NCBI GenBank assembly: GCA_947626055.1 | Contig: CANQQP010000003.1 | Location: 1 to 54,153 of the forward strand | Length of the DNA: 54,153 nt | Reading direction: 5' to 3' | DNA from: an uncultured Bacilli bacterium | Lineage (GTDB): Bacteria > Bacillota_I > Bacilli_A > RF39 > UBA660 | In this document: positions 43,156-51,899 of the stretch, one piece after another | Position numbering within the stretch: the stretch's first letter is position 1 | How the letters are laid out: each line of letters opens with the position of its first letter | Program-made: the position numbers and the translations under genes | Notes under the pieces: model-generated | Told to the model about the DNA's origin: nothing | Databases searched by the model: none | What the model saw: the letters and a program-made list of their open reading frames with translations, nothing else

Positions 43156-43416
43156 CTACTTTGTTTTAGAATATATTAAAGCATTTATTTCATTTTCTAA
43201 AGAAGTTATATCAGATTTTGTTTTATAATATACTGGCTCAATTAAATGAATTTTGAGATGATATAGCTTATAAGCTATGAAAGAATCAAATTGATATCTT
43301 CTTTTTTTCTGATTTTGCAAATACCATAAATATAAATTAGATTTTTCTAGTTTAGCCAGTTTTATTTCTAATTTTCGTTGTTTTTGTTTTAGTTTTTCTA
43401 AATTTTGCTTATCCAT
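43156..43416 (-). CDS. Small coiled-coil hypothetical protein (86 aa)
   Basis: Not recognised. Strongly basic, with a predicted coiled coil over residues 1-27 (heptad-like Leu/Lys) and another near the C-terminus (KSDITSLENEINALIY). Good AGGAGG RBS. It starts 18 nt after the asnS stop. With the next two small genes it forms a cassette of three unknowns inside a translation operon. Confidence 0.55.
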   Translation of the reverse strand: MDKQNLEKLKQKQRKLEIKLAKLEKSNLYLWYLQNQKKRRYQFDSFIAYKLYHLKIHLIEPVYYKTKSDITSLENEINALIYSKTK

Positions 43417-43434
43417 AAAATCCTCCTGAATATA

Positions 43435-44808
43435 TTAAAAATCACAACTATTTGGGGTTCTTGGGAATGGAATAACATCACGAATATTATCTACACCGGT
43501 AAGATAAATAATTAATCTTTCAAAGCCCATTCCAAAACCGCTCGAAAGTCCCCCACCAAAACGTCTTAAATTCAAGTACCATTCTAAGCCTTTTTCCGGA
43601 ACACCTAATTCTTGCATTTTCTTTTGTAAAACATCTAGTCTTTCTTCTCTTTGCGAACCACCCATTAATTCTCCACTACCAGGAACTAATAAATCAACAG
43701 CAGCAACAGTTTTTTGATCATCATTAAGACGCATGTAAAAGGCTTTTATTTCTTTAGGCCAATCTTTAACAAAAACTGGGGCTTTAAAATATTCTTCGGT
43801 TAAATATTTTTCGTGTTCGGTAGCAATATCTTCCCCATCTTTAGGTTCAAATTCAAATTTTTGACCACTTTCTTTTAATATTTTAATAGCTTCGGCATGA
43901 GTAATGCGTACAGCTTTGGTATCTAAGACTTTTTTTAATCTTTCAATAATACCTGGCTCGACAAACTTATTAAATAATTCCATTTCTTCTGGACAATTTT
44001 GTAAAGTATATTTGATTAAATATTTTAATAAATCTTCTTCTATATCCATTAAACCCTCTAAATCACAAAAAGCAATTTCTGGTTCAATCATCCAAAATTC
44101 GGAAGCATGATTTTTCGTATGCGAAACCTCAGCTCGAAAAGTAGGACCAAAAGTATATACTTTTTTATAAGCTAAGGCATAAGCTTCCGCTTGTAACTGA
44201 CCCGTAACTGTAAGGCCAACTTTTTGCCCAAAGAAATCTTGTTTATAATCAATATTACCTTCTTCAGTTTTCGGAACGTTAGCTAAATCAAAAGTGGTAA
44301 CCTTAAACATTTCCCCGGCGCCTTCCCCATCATTAGCTGTTAAAATTGGCGAATGAACATAAACATAGCCTTTCTCTTGAAAATATTTATGGATTGCTCC
44401 GGCAACGGTACTACGTACTCTAAAGACCGCATTAAATAAATTAGTACGCGGGCGAAGATAAGATACTTCTCTTAAAAATTCCCGAGTATGTCTTTTCGGT
44501 TGAATTGGATTGTCTTCAGAAGATTTTACTAAAACTTCTAAAGAAGTGATTTTAATTTCAATATCTTGATTACCTTGGCTTTCGATAACGGTTCCCTGTA
44601 TTTTTATAGCACTTCCTACTAATAAATGGGAAATTTCTTCAAAGTTAGGTAAAGAATTATCATAAACTAATTGAATACTTTTAAAACAAGTACCATCACT
44701 AAAATCAATAAAGCCAAACTCTTTTTGACGACGATGATTTTTAATCCAGCCTTTTAAAGTAACTTCTTTATTTAAATAATTATCTTGAAATATATCTTTT
44801 AAGTCCAT
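43435..44808 (-). CDS. asnS: Asparaginyl-tRNA synthetase
   Basis: Charges tRNA-Asn. The 457-aa class II enzyme has an N-terminal OB-fold (EVTLKGWIKNHRRQKEFGFIDFSDGT), motif 2 around FGPTFRAEVSHTKNHASEFWMIEPEIAF and motif 3 GGLSSGFGMGFERLIIYLTG, ending RDVIPFPRTPNSCDF as in AsnRS. It follows aspS by 29 nt. Confidence 0.97.
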   Translation of the reverse strand: MDLKDIFQDNYLNKEVTLKGWIKNHRRQKEFGFIDFSDGTCFKSIQLVYDNSLPNFEEISHLLVGSAIKIQGTVIESQGNQDIEIKITSLEVLVKSSEDNPIQPKRHTREFLREVSYLRPRTNLFNAVFRVRSTVAGAIHKYFQEKGYVYVHSPILTANDGEGAGEMFKVTTFDLANVPKTEEGNIDYKQDFFGQKVGLTVTGQLQAEAYALAYKKVYTFGPTFRAEVSHTKNHASEFWMIEPEIAFCDLEGLMDIEEDLLKYLIKYTLQNCPEEMELFNKFVEPGIIERLKKVLDTKAVRITHAEAIKILKESGQKFEFEPKDGEDIATEHEKYLTEEYFKAPVFVKDWPKEIKAFYMRLNDDQKTVAAVDLLVPGSGELMGGSQREERLDVLQKKMQELGVPEKGLEWYLNLRRFGGGLSSGFGMGFERLIIYLTGVDNIRDVIPFPRTPNSCDF

Positions 44809-44837
44809 AGTATTTTCTCCTTTATTTTAATTTGTTA

Positions 44838-46148
44838 TTATGGTTTTAATCTTGTTGGACCTCTATATATAAATGTAGCTTCTCTAATATTATCAATATT
44901 TAACATTTGCATTAAAACACGGGCAATTCCAATTGCAAAGCCGCCATGAGGTGGACAACCATATTTGAAAAATTCAATATAAAACTCTAAAGATTCAGGA
45001 TCAATGCCTTTCTCTTTTATTTGGTTAACTAAGATATCTACGCGATGTTCTCTTTGGGCACCGGTAGTTATTTCAACCCCACGATATAATAAATCATAAC
45101 TATTAGTTAAACCTTCTTCATCTAAATTGTGATAAAAAGGACGCGCAGCAAATGGATACTTAGTTACGAAAATAAAATCACTATTGTATTTTTTTTTGGC
45201 ATATTTACATAAAAGCATTTCTTCTTTACGTTCAAAGTCATCTGTTCTTTCCCCTTCAAAATGATATTCTTCTTTTAAGATCTTTTTAGCTTCCTTAAAA
45301 GTTATCCGTGGAAAAGCAACATCTAAATTAGAAAGTTCCGTTTTAAATTCTTTTTGAATTTGGTCACCATATTTTTCATAAACTTTCGAAAAAGCATATT
45401 TTAACCAGGCCTCTTCCATATCCATGACATCTGCAAAACTATCAATAAAAGAAATTTCAATATCAGCCATGTTTATTTCGGTCGCATGATAAGAAGTATG
45501 AGAATTTTCCGCTCTAAAAGCCGGACCAATTTCAAAAACTTTACCAAAGCCAGAAGCCATGGCCATTTGCTTATAAAATTGAGGAGATTGCGAAAGACAT
45601 GCTTGCTCGCCAAAATAATCTAATTTAAAAGTCTCGGCTCCACTTTCCGCAGCAGAAGCAGATATTTTTGGAGAATGAATTTCCATAAAACCGTTATTAA
45701 TACAGTATTCTCTTAAAGCATGTTCAAATGTTGTTTCGATTTTAAAAAGTAAATTATTATCTTCTCTTCTTAAATCTAAAAAACGATAATCTAATCTAGT
45801 TTCTCGCAAAGTTTTATCTTTATCTTTAATATTAATTGGCAATTCTTCTAAAGATTTACTAGTAACTTCAATTTCTTTGGGAATAATTTCTTTTCCCCCT
45901 AACTTAACAGAAGGACTATTTAAACATTTTCCGATGACTTTAATAGTACTTTCTAAAGTTAAGTCTTCTACTATTTTAACTAACTCATCATTATTTTCTT
46001 TTTCAATTGTTACTTGCACTTTGCCCGTTTCATCTTTAACAATCATAAAAATAACATATTGTAAATTGCGAATGTTTTCAACAAACCCTTGAATTAAAAC
46101 TTCTTGATCATAAAATTGCTCTAAATCTTTTATTTTAATAGTTTGCAT
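44838..46148 (-). CDS. aspS: Aspartyl-tRNA synthetase, archaeal-type
   Basis: Charges tRNA-Asp. At 436 aa it lacks the large GAD insertion of the bacterial enzyme (~590 aa) and matches the compact archaeal/eukaryotic type: SAAESGAETFKLDYFGEQACLSQSPQ, motif 2 FEIGPAFRAENSHTSYHATEI, and GCPPHGGFAIGIARVLMQML as motif 3. Such AspRSs are often non-discriminating and work with GatCAB, yet AsnRS is encoded next to it. Confidence 0.93.
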   Translation of the reverse strand: MQTIKIKDLEQFYDQEVLIQGFVENIRNLQYVIFMIVKDETGKVQVTIEKENNDELVKIVEDLTLESTIKVIGKCLNSPSVKLGGKEIIPKEIEVTSKSLEELPINIKDKDKTLRETRLDYRFLDLRREDNNLLFKIETTFEHALREYCINNGFMEIHSPKISASAAESGAETFKLDYFGEQACLSQSPQFYKQMAMASGFGKVFEIGPAFRAENSHTSYHATEINMADIEISFIDSFADVMDMEEAWLKYAFSKVYEKYGDQIQKEFKTELSNLDVAFPRITFKEAKKILKEEYHFEGERTDDFERKEEMLLCKYAKKKYNSDFIFVTKYPFAARPFYHNLDEEGLTNSYDLLYRGVEITTGAQREHRVDILVNQIKEKGIDPESLEFYIEFFKYGCPPHGGFAIGIARVLMQMLNIDNIREATFIYRGPTRLKP

Positions 46149-46167
46149 AAATATACCTCTTTTTCTA

Positions 46168-46953
46168 TTACATATTCATATCTAAATAATCAACTAAATC
46201 ATTTATTGGGATTTTTTGTTCTTCATTAGTCTTATTATCTTTGATATTAACAACAAAATTATTTATATCTTGATCATCTAAAATTATAACATATTTACTA
46301 TTAAATTCTAAAGACTTTTTCAGTTGCTTTTCAAAATCACTATCTAAATAATCGGTATCACAACTAAAGCTATTAATTCTTAAATCTTGGCTTAAATATA
46401 AAGCTGTCTCCTTCTCTTCCTCATTATGATAGCAAATAAATACATCTATAGAGTTGTCTAAAGGTAGTTTAATTTCTTCTTTGGTTAATATATCTAATAC
46501 CTGGTTTAAATCTAGTTCTCCCGAAATTTTATTATCTGTATATTTACCTATACTTAGTTTATTTTTATAGTTAGATATTTGGATATCCCAAAGTATTTCT
46601 TGATCACTCTCTTTAGAATCTAAGTTATAAGTTATATCAAGTAATTCTAAATATTCCGATAATTTTTCTAAGGAATATTGTCCCATTAAACTCTTATTGA
46701 TATTTAATTTTGTTTTTTTAAAACCTAATAATTGGAGGGTATTATAAACTAAGCTAATAACTTCGGCGATGATAAAAGCATTGTTACAATTCAAAACTGC
46801 AATATTAAAATTTTGAAAATCTGTATAATACACTTTTCTTGACTCTTTTATTTTGCCTAATTGCGCGGAATCTATTAAAAATTCATAATTATATTTTTCA
46901 CAAAGAGCCATTAAAATATTATTGATATATAATAATTTTCTATTTTCTAACAT
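46168..46953 (-). CDS. Degenerate HisRS-like protein
   Basis: The last ~95 residues fit the HisRS anticodon-binding domain: DVFICYHNEEEKETALYLSQDLR, CDTDYLDSDFEKQLKKSLEFNSKYVIIL, then NIKDNKTNEEQKIPINDLVDYL. The first ~165 residues align only loosely with a class II synthetase core, and motifs 1-3 and the histidine-binding loops are not visible. At 261 aa it is much shorter than HisRS (~420). It may be a HisZ-like or tRNA-binding regulator rather than a synthetase. It lies 19 nt ahead of aspS. Confidence 0.6.
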   Translation of the reverse strand: MLENRKLLYINNILMALCEKYNYEFLIDSAQLGKIKESRKVYYTDFQNFNIAVLNCNNAFIIAEVISLVYNTLQLLGFKKTKLNINKSLMGQYSLEKLSEYLELLDITYNLDSKESDQEILWDIQISNYKNKLSIGKYTDNKISGELDLNQVLDILTKEEIKLPLDNSIDVFICYHNEEEKETALYLSQDLRINSFSCDTDYLDSDFEKQLKKSLEFNSKYVIILDDQDINNFVVNIKDNKTNEEQKIPINDLVDYLDMNM

Positions 46954-46958
46954 TCAAA

Positions 46959-47432
46959 TCATCTCATTTCTTTATGGTAATATTCATTTATTTTAGCTTT
47001 TTTTAAGGATAAAGCTAACTTGCAACTGGTCATATTAGCGTGTAAAGCCCAATTTTTATACTTGCCTGTATCCGCAATATATTGACGGGCTTTTAATAAA
47101 TCGTCTATCTGATATTGCAAAGCAATAATTTCCGTTGTTAGTCTTTCTTTTTTTATTAAAAGGCTTATATATATTTGTAATTCTGAATCTACACACAGCA
47201 TTCTAAATAATTTGCTTATAACAGTTAGTGACAAAACGTAATCTTTTTTTTCTAATTGCTGGATCTTTACATAATCATAGCTATCAACAATTAAAGATTT
47301 TATCATTTGTAAAAAATCTTTATATTCCAACTTATGAGAAATTATTTGATATATATCTTGAGCCTTAAAACAGGTATAGCCTTTTTCATCTTTAAATTTC
47401 TTACTTTCTAAATAAAAAATTGTTTTTTCCAT
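46959..47432 (-). CDS. Hypothetical protein (157 aa), first gene of the aminoacylation operon
   Basis: Not recognised. A soluble helical protein without TM segment; residues about 105-140 form a possible helical hairpin. It starts 40 nt after a strong promoter (47473-47501) and is followed by the HisRS-like gene after 5 nt. Confidence 0.6.
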   Translation of the reverse strand: MEKTIFYLESKKFKDEKGYTCFKAQDIYQIISHKLEYKDFLQMIKSLIVDSYDYVKIQQLEKKDYVLSLTVISKLFRMLCVDSELQIYISLLIKKERLTTEIIALQYQIDDLLKARQYIADTGKYKNWALHANMTSCKLALSLKKAKINEYYHKEMR

Positions 47433-47472
47433 ATTTGCTCCTATAACCAGCTTATTTACATTTTATTGCCTT

Positions 47473-47501
47473 ATAATATATTTAATTTATTATTTTGTCA
47501 A
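47473..47501 (-). promoter_or_regulatory. Promoter of the aminoacylation operon
   Basis: Minus-strand TTGACA (47496-47501) and TATTAT (47473-47478) with 17-bp spacing. All genes from 47432 down to gatB run the same way with short gaps and no internal terminator. Confidence 0.8.
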
Positions 47502-47562
47502 TTAAAATATTGGCAACTTATTCAATTATTTAAGTTGACTGTTCAACTAAGTTTAATATTTG

Positions 47563-47588
47563 TAAAAAAATTAAAGATTGCTCTTTAA
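47563..47588 (-). terminator. Terminator of the rsh-dtd unit
   Basis: A perfect 7-bp stem TTAAAGA/TCTTTAA (47571-47577 with 47582-47588) is followed by about eight U on the minus strand, just after the dtd stop. Confidence 0.8.
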
Positions 47589-47591
47589 CTT

Positions 47592-48026
47592 TTAGTTGTC
47601 TAATATTATCGTAACTGGTCCATCATTTAAAAGTTCCACCTGCATATCGGCACCAAATACTCCGCTATATGTAGGAACATATTCATTTAATTTAGCATTA
47701 AATTGTTCATATAAATGCTTAGCATCTTGAGGATTTAGCGCGTCGATAAAAGAGGGTCGATTACCCTTTTTAGTATTGGCATATAATGTAAACTGAGATA
47801 TCGATAAAATACTTCCTTTTATATCTAAAATACTTTTATTCATTAAATTATTCTCATCCGCAAACACTCGGAGATTAATAATCTTTTTAACATATGTCTC
47901 CACTTGATCTATAGTATCATTATGGGTAAAACCGACCAGTAATAAATAACCTTGTTCAATTTGATTGATTAATTTATTATCAACTTTTACCGTGGCTTTT
48001 TTTACTCTTTGAATAACGACTTTCAT
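47592..48026 (-). CDS. dtd: D-aminoacyl-tRNA deacylase
   Basis: Hydrolyses D-aminoacyl and glycyl mischarged tRNA. The 144-aa protein starts MKVVIQRVKKATVKV and carries the SQFTLYA motif and the Gly-cisPro motif in NDGPVTIILDN. ATGA overlap with the rsh stop gives coupling; the rsh-dtd pair is the conserved Firmicute order. Confidence 0.97.
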   Translation of the reverse strand: MKVVIQRVKKATVKVDNKLINQIEQGYLLLVGFTHNDTIDQVETYVKKIINLRVFADENNLMNKSILDIKGSILSISQFTLYANTKKGNRPSFIDALNPQDAKHLYEQFNAKLNEYVPTYSGVFGADMQVELLNDGPVTIILDN

Positions 48027-50179
48027 CGGCTAATCCTTGTCACTTCTTTAATATAAGGCAATATTTCTAAATCCGTAATAAACTTATCCAAATCTTCCTT
48101 TTGTTTTATTTTTAAAGTTAGTTCAAAAAGCGAATGCGTGTCATAATCATTATTTTTAATTGTTTCAACATAAACATTTCGTAAAGAAGCTTTAGTAATA
48201 ATTTCTAATAAAGCATTTTTATTTGGTAAACTTTCAATTTTTAAATCCGTTAAATAGGTTTTATCGGTTACTTCATTCCAAGAAACGGCAATTAAACGTT
48301 TATTATCTTTAACATTTTTACAATTTTTACGATGAACAGATACTCCTTCTCCCCTTGTTACATAACCAACTATCTCATCCCCAAAAACCGGTTTACAACA
48401 TTTCGCGATTGTTACTTTTATATCGTTAGTACCAGAAACAATTATATCACCTTTATAATCATTTTTAGTGTTATAAGTCTTTGGTAAAACTTTATCTAAT
48501 AAAGCATCTGAAACACTTTTTCGATCTTGATTAATTAAATTAATAATATACGTTGGTGTAAAGCGCAGTGAACCAATAGCTAGATATAAATCTTCTAAAT
48601 CTTTTAATTTTAATTCAGTTAAGATTTTAGTAATGTTTTCATCACTTAAAATCTCACTAATAGCTAACTTTTTCTTTCTTATTTCTTTTTCTAATAAATT
48701 TTTTCCTTTAGTTATATAATTTAAACGATCTTGTTTAGAAAAAAATGATTTAATTTTATTTTTGGCTTGTGTTGTTTTGACAAAATTTAACCATTCTAAA
48801 GAAGGCGTTGAGGCATTATTGGTATTAATTTTAACAATATCCCCATCTTGTAAAGCGTAATTTAAAGGCACTATTTTTTCATTCACTAAGGCTCCAACCA
48901 TTTTATCTCCGACCTCAGAGTGAATTCGATAAGCAAAATCTACGGGCGTAGCATCAATTGGTAATTCTACCACATCCCCTTTTGGTGTAAAGACATATAT
49001 CATTGGTGATAAAAATTCGGTATTAACTTTAGCTTCAAATTCCGTATCACTAGAAGCATTAGTTGATTCAATCAGGTTACGGAACATCTCCAATTTTTGT
49101 TCCATAATTTTTTGAATTTTAACTGTTCCTTTTTCTTTATAAGTCCAATGAGCAGCCATACCTTTTTCGGCTATTTCATCCATTTCATATGTTCTTATTT
49201 GAACTTCAAAGTGATAGCCATTACGACCAAAAACCGTCGTATGTAAGCTTTGGTACATATTCTCTTTTGGCATGGCGATATAATCTTTAAAGCGTCCCGG
49301 AACCGGACGATATTTAGCGTGAATTAAACCTACTACTAAATAACAGTCACTTTCTTTTTCCACAAACACTCTTAAAGCTAAAATATCATGGATATCACTA
49401 AACTTTTTACCTTTTGCTAATTTTTTATATATACTATGGACGCTTTTAACCCGTCCTTTAATTTCAAACTTAATTCCGTGTTCAGTTAATATGTCCGAAA
49501 TACTTTCTTTCATTTCTAATAGATAAGAATTTAAGTCTTCAATAGAGTCATTTAATTTATCCAAAACATCTTGATATATATCAGGACGCGAATATTTCAA
49601 ACATAAATTTTCGAGCTCACTTTTTAAAGAGTTAATTCCTAAACGATGAGCAATAGGAATTAAAACAGTTTCTGTTTCTCTAATTTTTAATTTTTGATCT
49701 TCTGGTGATAAAGCCCATATCGTGCGCATGTTATGAAGACGATCAGCTAATTTAATAAACAACACACGAACATCTTCGGCAAGACCTACTAATACTTTTC
49801 TTAAATAAATCGCTGATGACTCACTATCATCATTTAAAGTTAATTTATTAATTTTACTAATGGTATTGACGATATTAGCTACTTCGGTGCCAAATTCTTC
49901 TTCAATTTCTTCTTTTGTGGTATTACCATGATTGATTACTTCATGTAATAGAGACGAAATAATGGTCACACTATCAACATTTAAAGAAACTAAAATATCG
50001 GTTACACATAAAGGGTGATTAATAAAATCTTCTCCCGAAATTCTTTTTTTGCCTTTATGTTTTTCTAAAGCAAATTGATAAGCCTTTTCAATATTTTTAA
50101 GTTCTTCTTCATCTTTTATATATTTTTTAATCTTTTTAATTAAGTCTTCGTATTTTATCAAAGTGTTTTCTTCTGGCAT
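48023..50179 (-). CDS. RelA/SpoT homolog (p)ppGpp synthetase with degenerate hydrolase site
   Basis: Stringent-response enzyme of 718 aa. The HD domain (about 35-190) keeps HP at 55-56 and KLADRLHNMRT, but the core HDxxED reads HEVINH (His79-Glu80 to His84), so hydrolase activity is likely lost. The synthetase domain (about 235-350) has RFKDYIAMPKENMYQSLHTTV and VQIRTYEMDEIAEKGMAAHW, with NGY changed to NMY. TGS (YVFTPKGDVVELP), zinc-finger-like CCKP and ACT domains follow. It is the long Rel type by length and order. rsh-dtd is co-transcribed; a ComN-like gene lies 13 nt upstream. Confidence 0.92.
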   Translation of the reverse strand: MPEENTLIKYEDLIKKIKKYIKDEEELKNIEKAYQFALEKHKGKKRISGEDFINHPLCVTDILVSLNVDSVTIISSLLHEVINHGNTTKEEIEEEFGTEVANIVNTISKINKLTLNDDSESSAIYLRKVLVGLAEDVRVLFIKLADRLHNMRTIWALSPEDQKLKIRETETVLIPIAHRLGINSLKSELENLCLKYSRPDIYQDVLDKLNDSIEDLNSYLLEMKESISDILTEHGIKFEIKGRVKSVHSIYKKLAKGKKFSDIHDILALRVFVEKESDCYLVVGLIHAKYRPVPGRFKDYIAMPKENMYQSLHTTVFGRNGYHFEVQIRTYEMDEIAEKGMAAHWTYKEKGTVKIQKIMEQKLEMFRNLIESTNASSDTEFEAKVNTEFLSPMIYVFTPKGDVVELPIDATPVDFAYRIHSEVGDKMVGALVNEKIVPLNYALQDGDIVKINTNNASTPSLEWLNFVKTTQAKNKIKSFFSKQDRLNYITKGKNLLEKEIRKKKLAISEILSDENITKILTELKLKDLEDLYLAIGSLRFTPTYIINLINQDRKSVSDALLDKVLPKTYNTKNDYKGDIIVSGTNDIKVTIAKCCKPVFGDEIVGYVTRGEGVSVHRKNCKNVKDNKRLIAVSWNEVTDKTYLTDLKIESLPNKNALLEIITKASLRNVYVETIKNNDYDTHSLFELTLKIKQKEDLDKFITDLEILPYIKEVTRISR

Positions 50180-50192
50180 TGTTCCTCACCTT

Positions 50193-50558
50193 CTAAAGTA
50201 TATTCTCTTCTAAATTTATATCTCTTTTTAAATTTTTAAAAACAGTTTGAAAGTAATTAGTAAAAAATTCATCGGGAGTATTTAAAATATCATCAACTAT
50301 ATCATGTAACGATAAATTTTGAGCGGAATTCCATTTATTATTTTTTAAAGCATTCCATACATCCTCTTTTTTGATAAATTTATATCCTTTTCTTTTCAGT
50401 TCATCAGTTTTACATAAAAGAGCTGGTTCTACTCGTTGATAAAGCTCTTTAATACTTGAAAATTTAATAGTATCTATAACAAACACCTTCTTTTTACTTC
50501 CCTTATTTATTATATAATATCTCGGCGGATTTTTAAATAAAATCAAGCTTTTTCTCAT
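50193..50558 (-). CDS. ComN-like post-transcriptional regulator
   Basis: The 121-aa protein resembles ComN/YrzD from about residue 38: RVEPALLCKTDELKRKGYKFIKKEDVWNALKNNKW, then LSLHDIVDDILNTPDEFFTNYF. In Bacillus ComN controls comE mRNA at the pole and DivIVA interaction is known. The ~37 N-terminal residues are an extension. Context supports the call: in Bacillus comN adjoins spoVB, as here, in the rel-dtd neighbourhood. Remote similarity, so moderate certainty. Confidence 0.6.
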   Translation of the reverse strand: MRKSLILFKNPPRYYIINKGSKKKVFVIDTIKFSSIKELYQRVEPALLCKTDELKRKGYKFIKKEDVWNALKNNKWNSAQNLSLHDIVDDILNTPDEFFTNYFQTVFKNLKRDINLEENIL

Positions 50559-50588
50559 ATATTTTATTATACAAATAAAGGGGAATAT

Positions 50589-51875
50589 ATGAAAAATAAA
50601 TTTATTAAATCAACATTAATTTTAATTTTAGGGGGTCTTGTTACTAAGCTTTTAGGTTTTATAATTAAAATTGTTTACACGCGCATTATTGGGCAAGAAG
50701 GCATTAGTTTATTTATGCTTGTTATGCCCACTTACTCACTATTTATTACTATTGCGCAGTTAGGTCTTCCTATAGCAATCTCTAAATTAGTTGCGGAAAA
50801 TAAAAGTAGTAAAAAAATCATTTTTTCCATTATTCCCTTAATGCTCATTTTAAATTTATTATTAATTATTTTTATCTTTTTTGCCTCTCCTTTTATTGCT
50901 AATGTTTTATTAAAAGAAAGTAATACACATTTATTACTTTTATCTATGGCTTTAGTTTTACCATTTATTAGTTTATCAAGTATTTTAAGAGGCTATTTTT
51001 TTGGCAAACAAAAAATGTTTCCCCACACTTTATCTAATGTCATAGAACAAGTAGTAAAACTTGGTTTAATTTTCTTAATTATTCCTTGGCTTATGCAATA
51101 TGGTATTGTTATTGCAGTTAGTGGTTTAATTTTATTAAACATTGTTTCCGAAATTGTTTCCATTATTGTCTTTTTATTTTTCTTACCTAAAAACTTTTGT
51201 ATTAAAAAACAAGATATCAAACCGGATATGGGCAGTGTCAAAGAGGTCTTAAAAATAAGTATTCCTTCGGTTTCCTCACGTTTTATAGGTAACATCGGTT
51301 TTTTCTTTGAACCCATTATATTAACAAATATTTTACTTTTAATGGGTTATTCTAACGAATTTATTGTAAGAGAATATGGTATTTATAATGCTTATAGTAT
51401 TCCTCTTTTAATGTTACCTTCTTTTTTCATCGCCGCTTTATCCTCTGCCTTAGTTCCGGAAATAAGCAAATATTATGAAAAAAGAAATATGAAGATGGTT
51501 AAAAGACGTTATAAACAAGCGTTACTTATTTCTTTTATTTTAGGTTTATCTTTTAATATTATTTTATTTTTCTATGCCAAAGATTTATTGCAACTTATTT
51601 ATAATACAACAGCTGGGGTAGAATATATAAAATTTTTATGTCCTTTCTTTTTATTATTTTATTTAGAAGGGCCTTTAATAAGTATGTTGCAAGCCTTAAA
51701 TAAAGCCGGCAAATCAATGAAAATAACCCTTTACGGGGTTATAATCAAACTTTTAGTTATTGCCATATTTTCTTTGTTTAAAATAGGTATTTATGGTTTA
51801 GTTATTTCGGAAATAGTCAATATCATTTTTGTGGTAATCTTGAATTTTAAAGAAATCAAAAAGATAATATATTAA
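50589..51875 (+). CDS. SpoVB-family polysaccharide/lipid flippase
   Basis: Polytopic MOP-superfamily exporter of 428 aa with about 12-14 TM helices. The N-terminus STLILILGGLVTKLLGFIIKIVYTRIIGQEG and the following LFMLVMPTYSLFITIAQLGLPIAISKLVAE match SpoVB/YtgP-type flippases, which move peptidoglycan precursors across the membrane, SpoVB during cortex synthesis. It is divergent from the ComN-like gene with only 30 bp between them. A vegetative flippase of the same family cannot be excluded. Confidence 0.85.
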   Translation: MKNKFIKSTLILILGGLVTKLLGFIIKIVYTRIIGQEGISLFMLVMPTYSLFITIAQLGLPIAISKLVAENKSSKKIIFSIIPLMLILNLLLIIFIFFASPFIANVLLKESNTHLLLLSMALVLPFISLSSILRGYFFGKQKMFPHTLSNVIEQVVKLGLIFLIIPWLMQYGIVIAVSGLILLNIVSEIVSIIVFLFFLPKNFCIKKQDIKPDMGSVKEVLKISIPSVSSRFIGNIGFFFEPIILTNILLLMGYSNEFIVREYGIYNAYSIPLLMLPSFFIAALSSALVPEISKYYEKRNMKMVKRRYKQALLISFILGLSFNIILFFYAKDLLQLIYNTTAGVEYIKFLCPFFLLFYLEGPLISMLQALNKAGKSMKITLYGVIIKLLVIAIFSLFKIGIYGLVISEIVNIIFVVILNFKEIKKIIY

Positions 51876-51899
51876 TAATTTTTCTTTTTTTAAAATATT

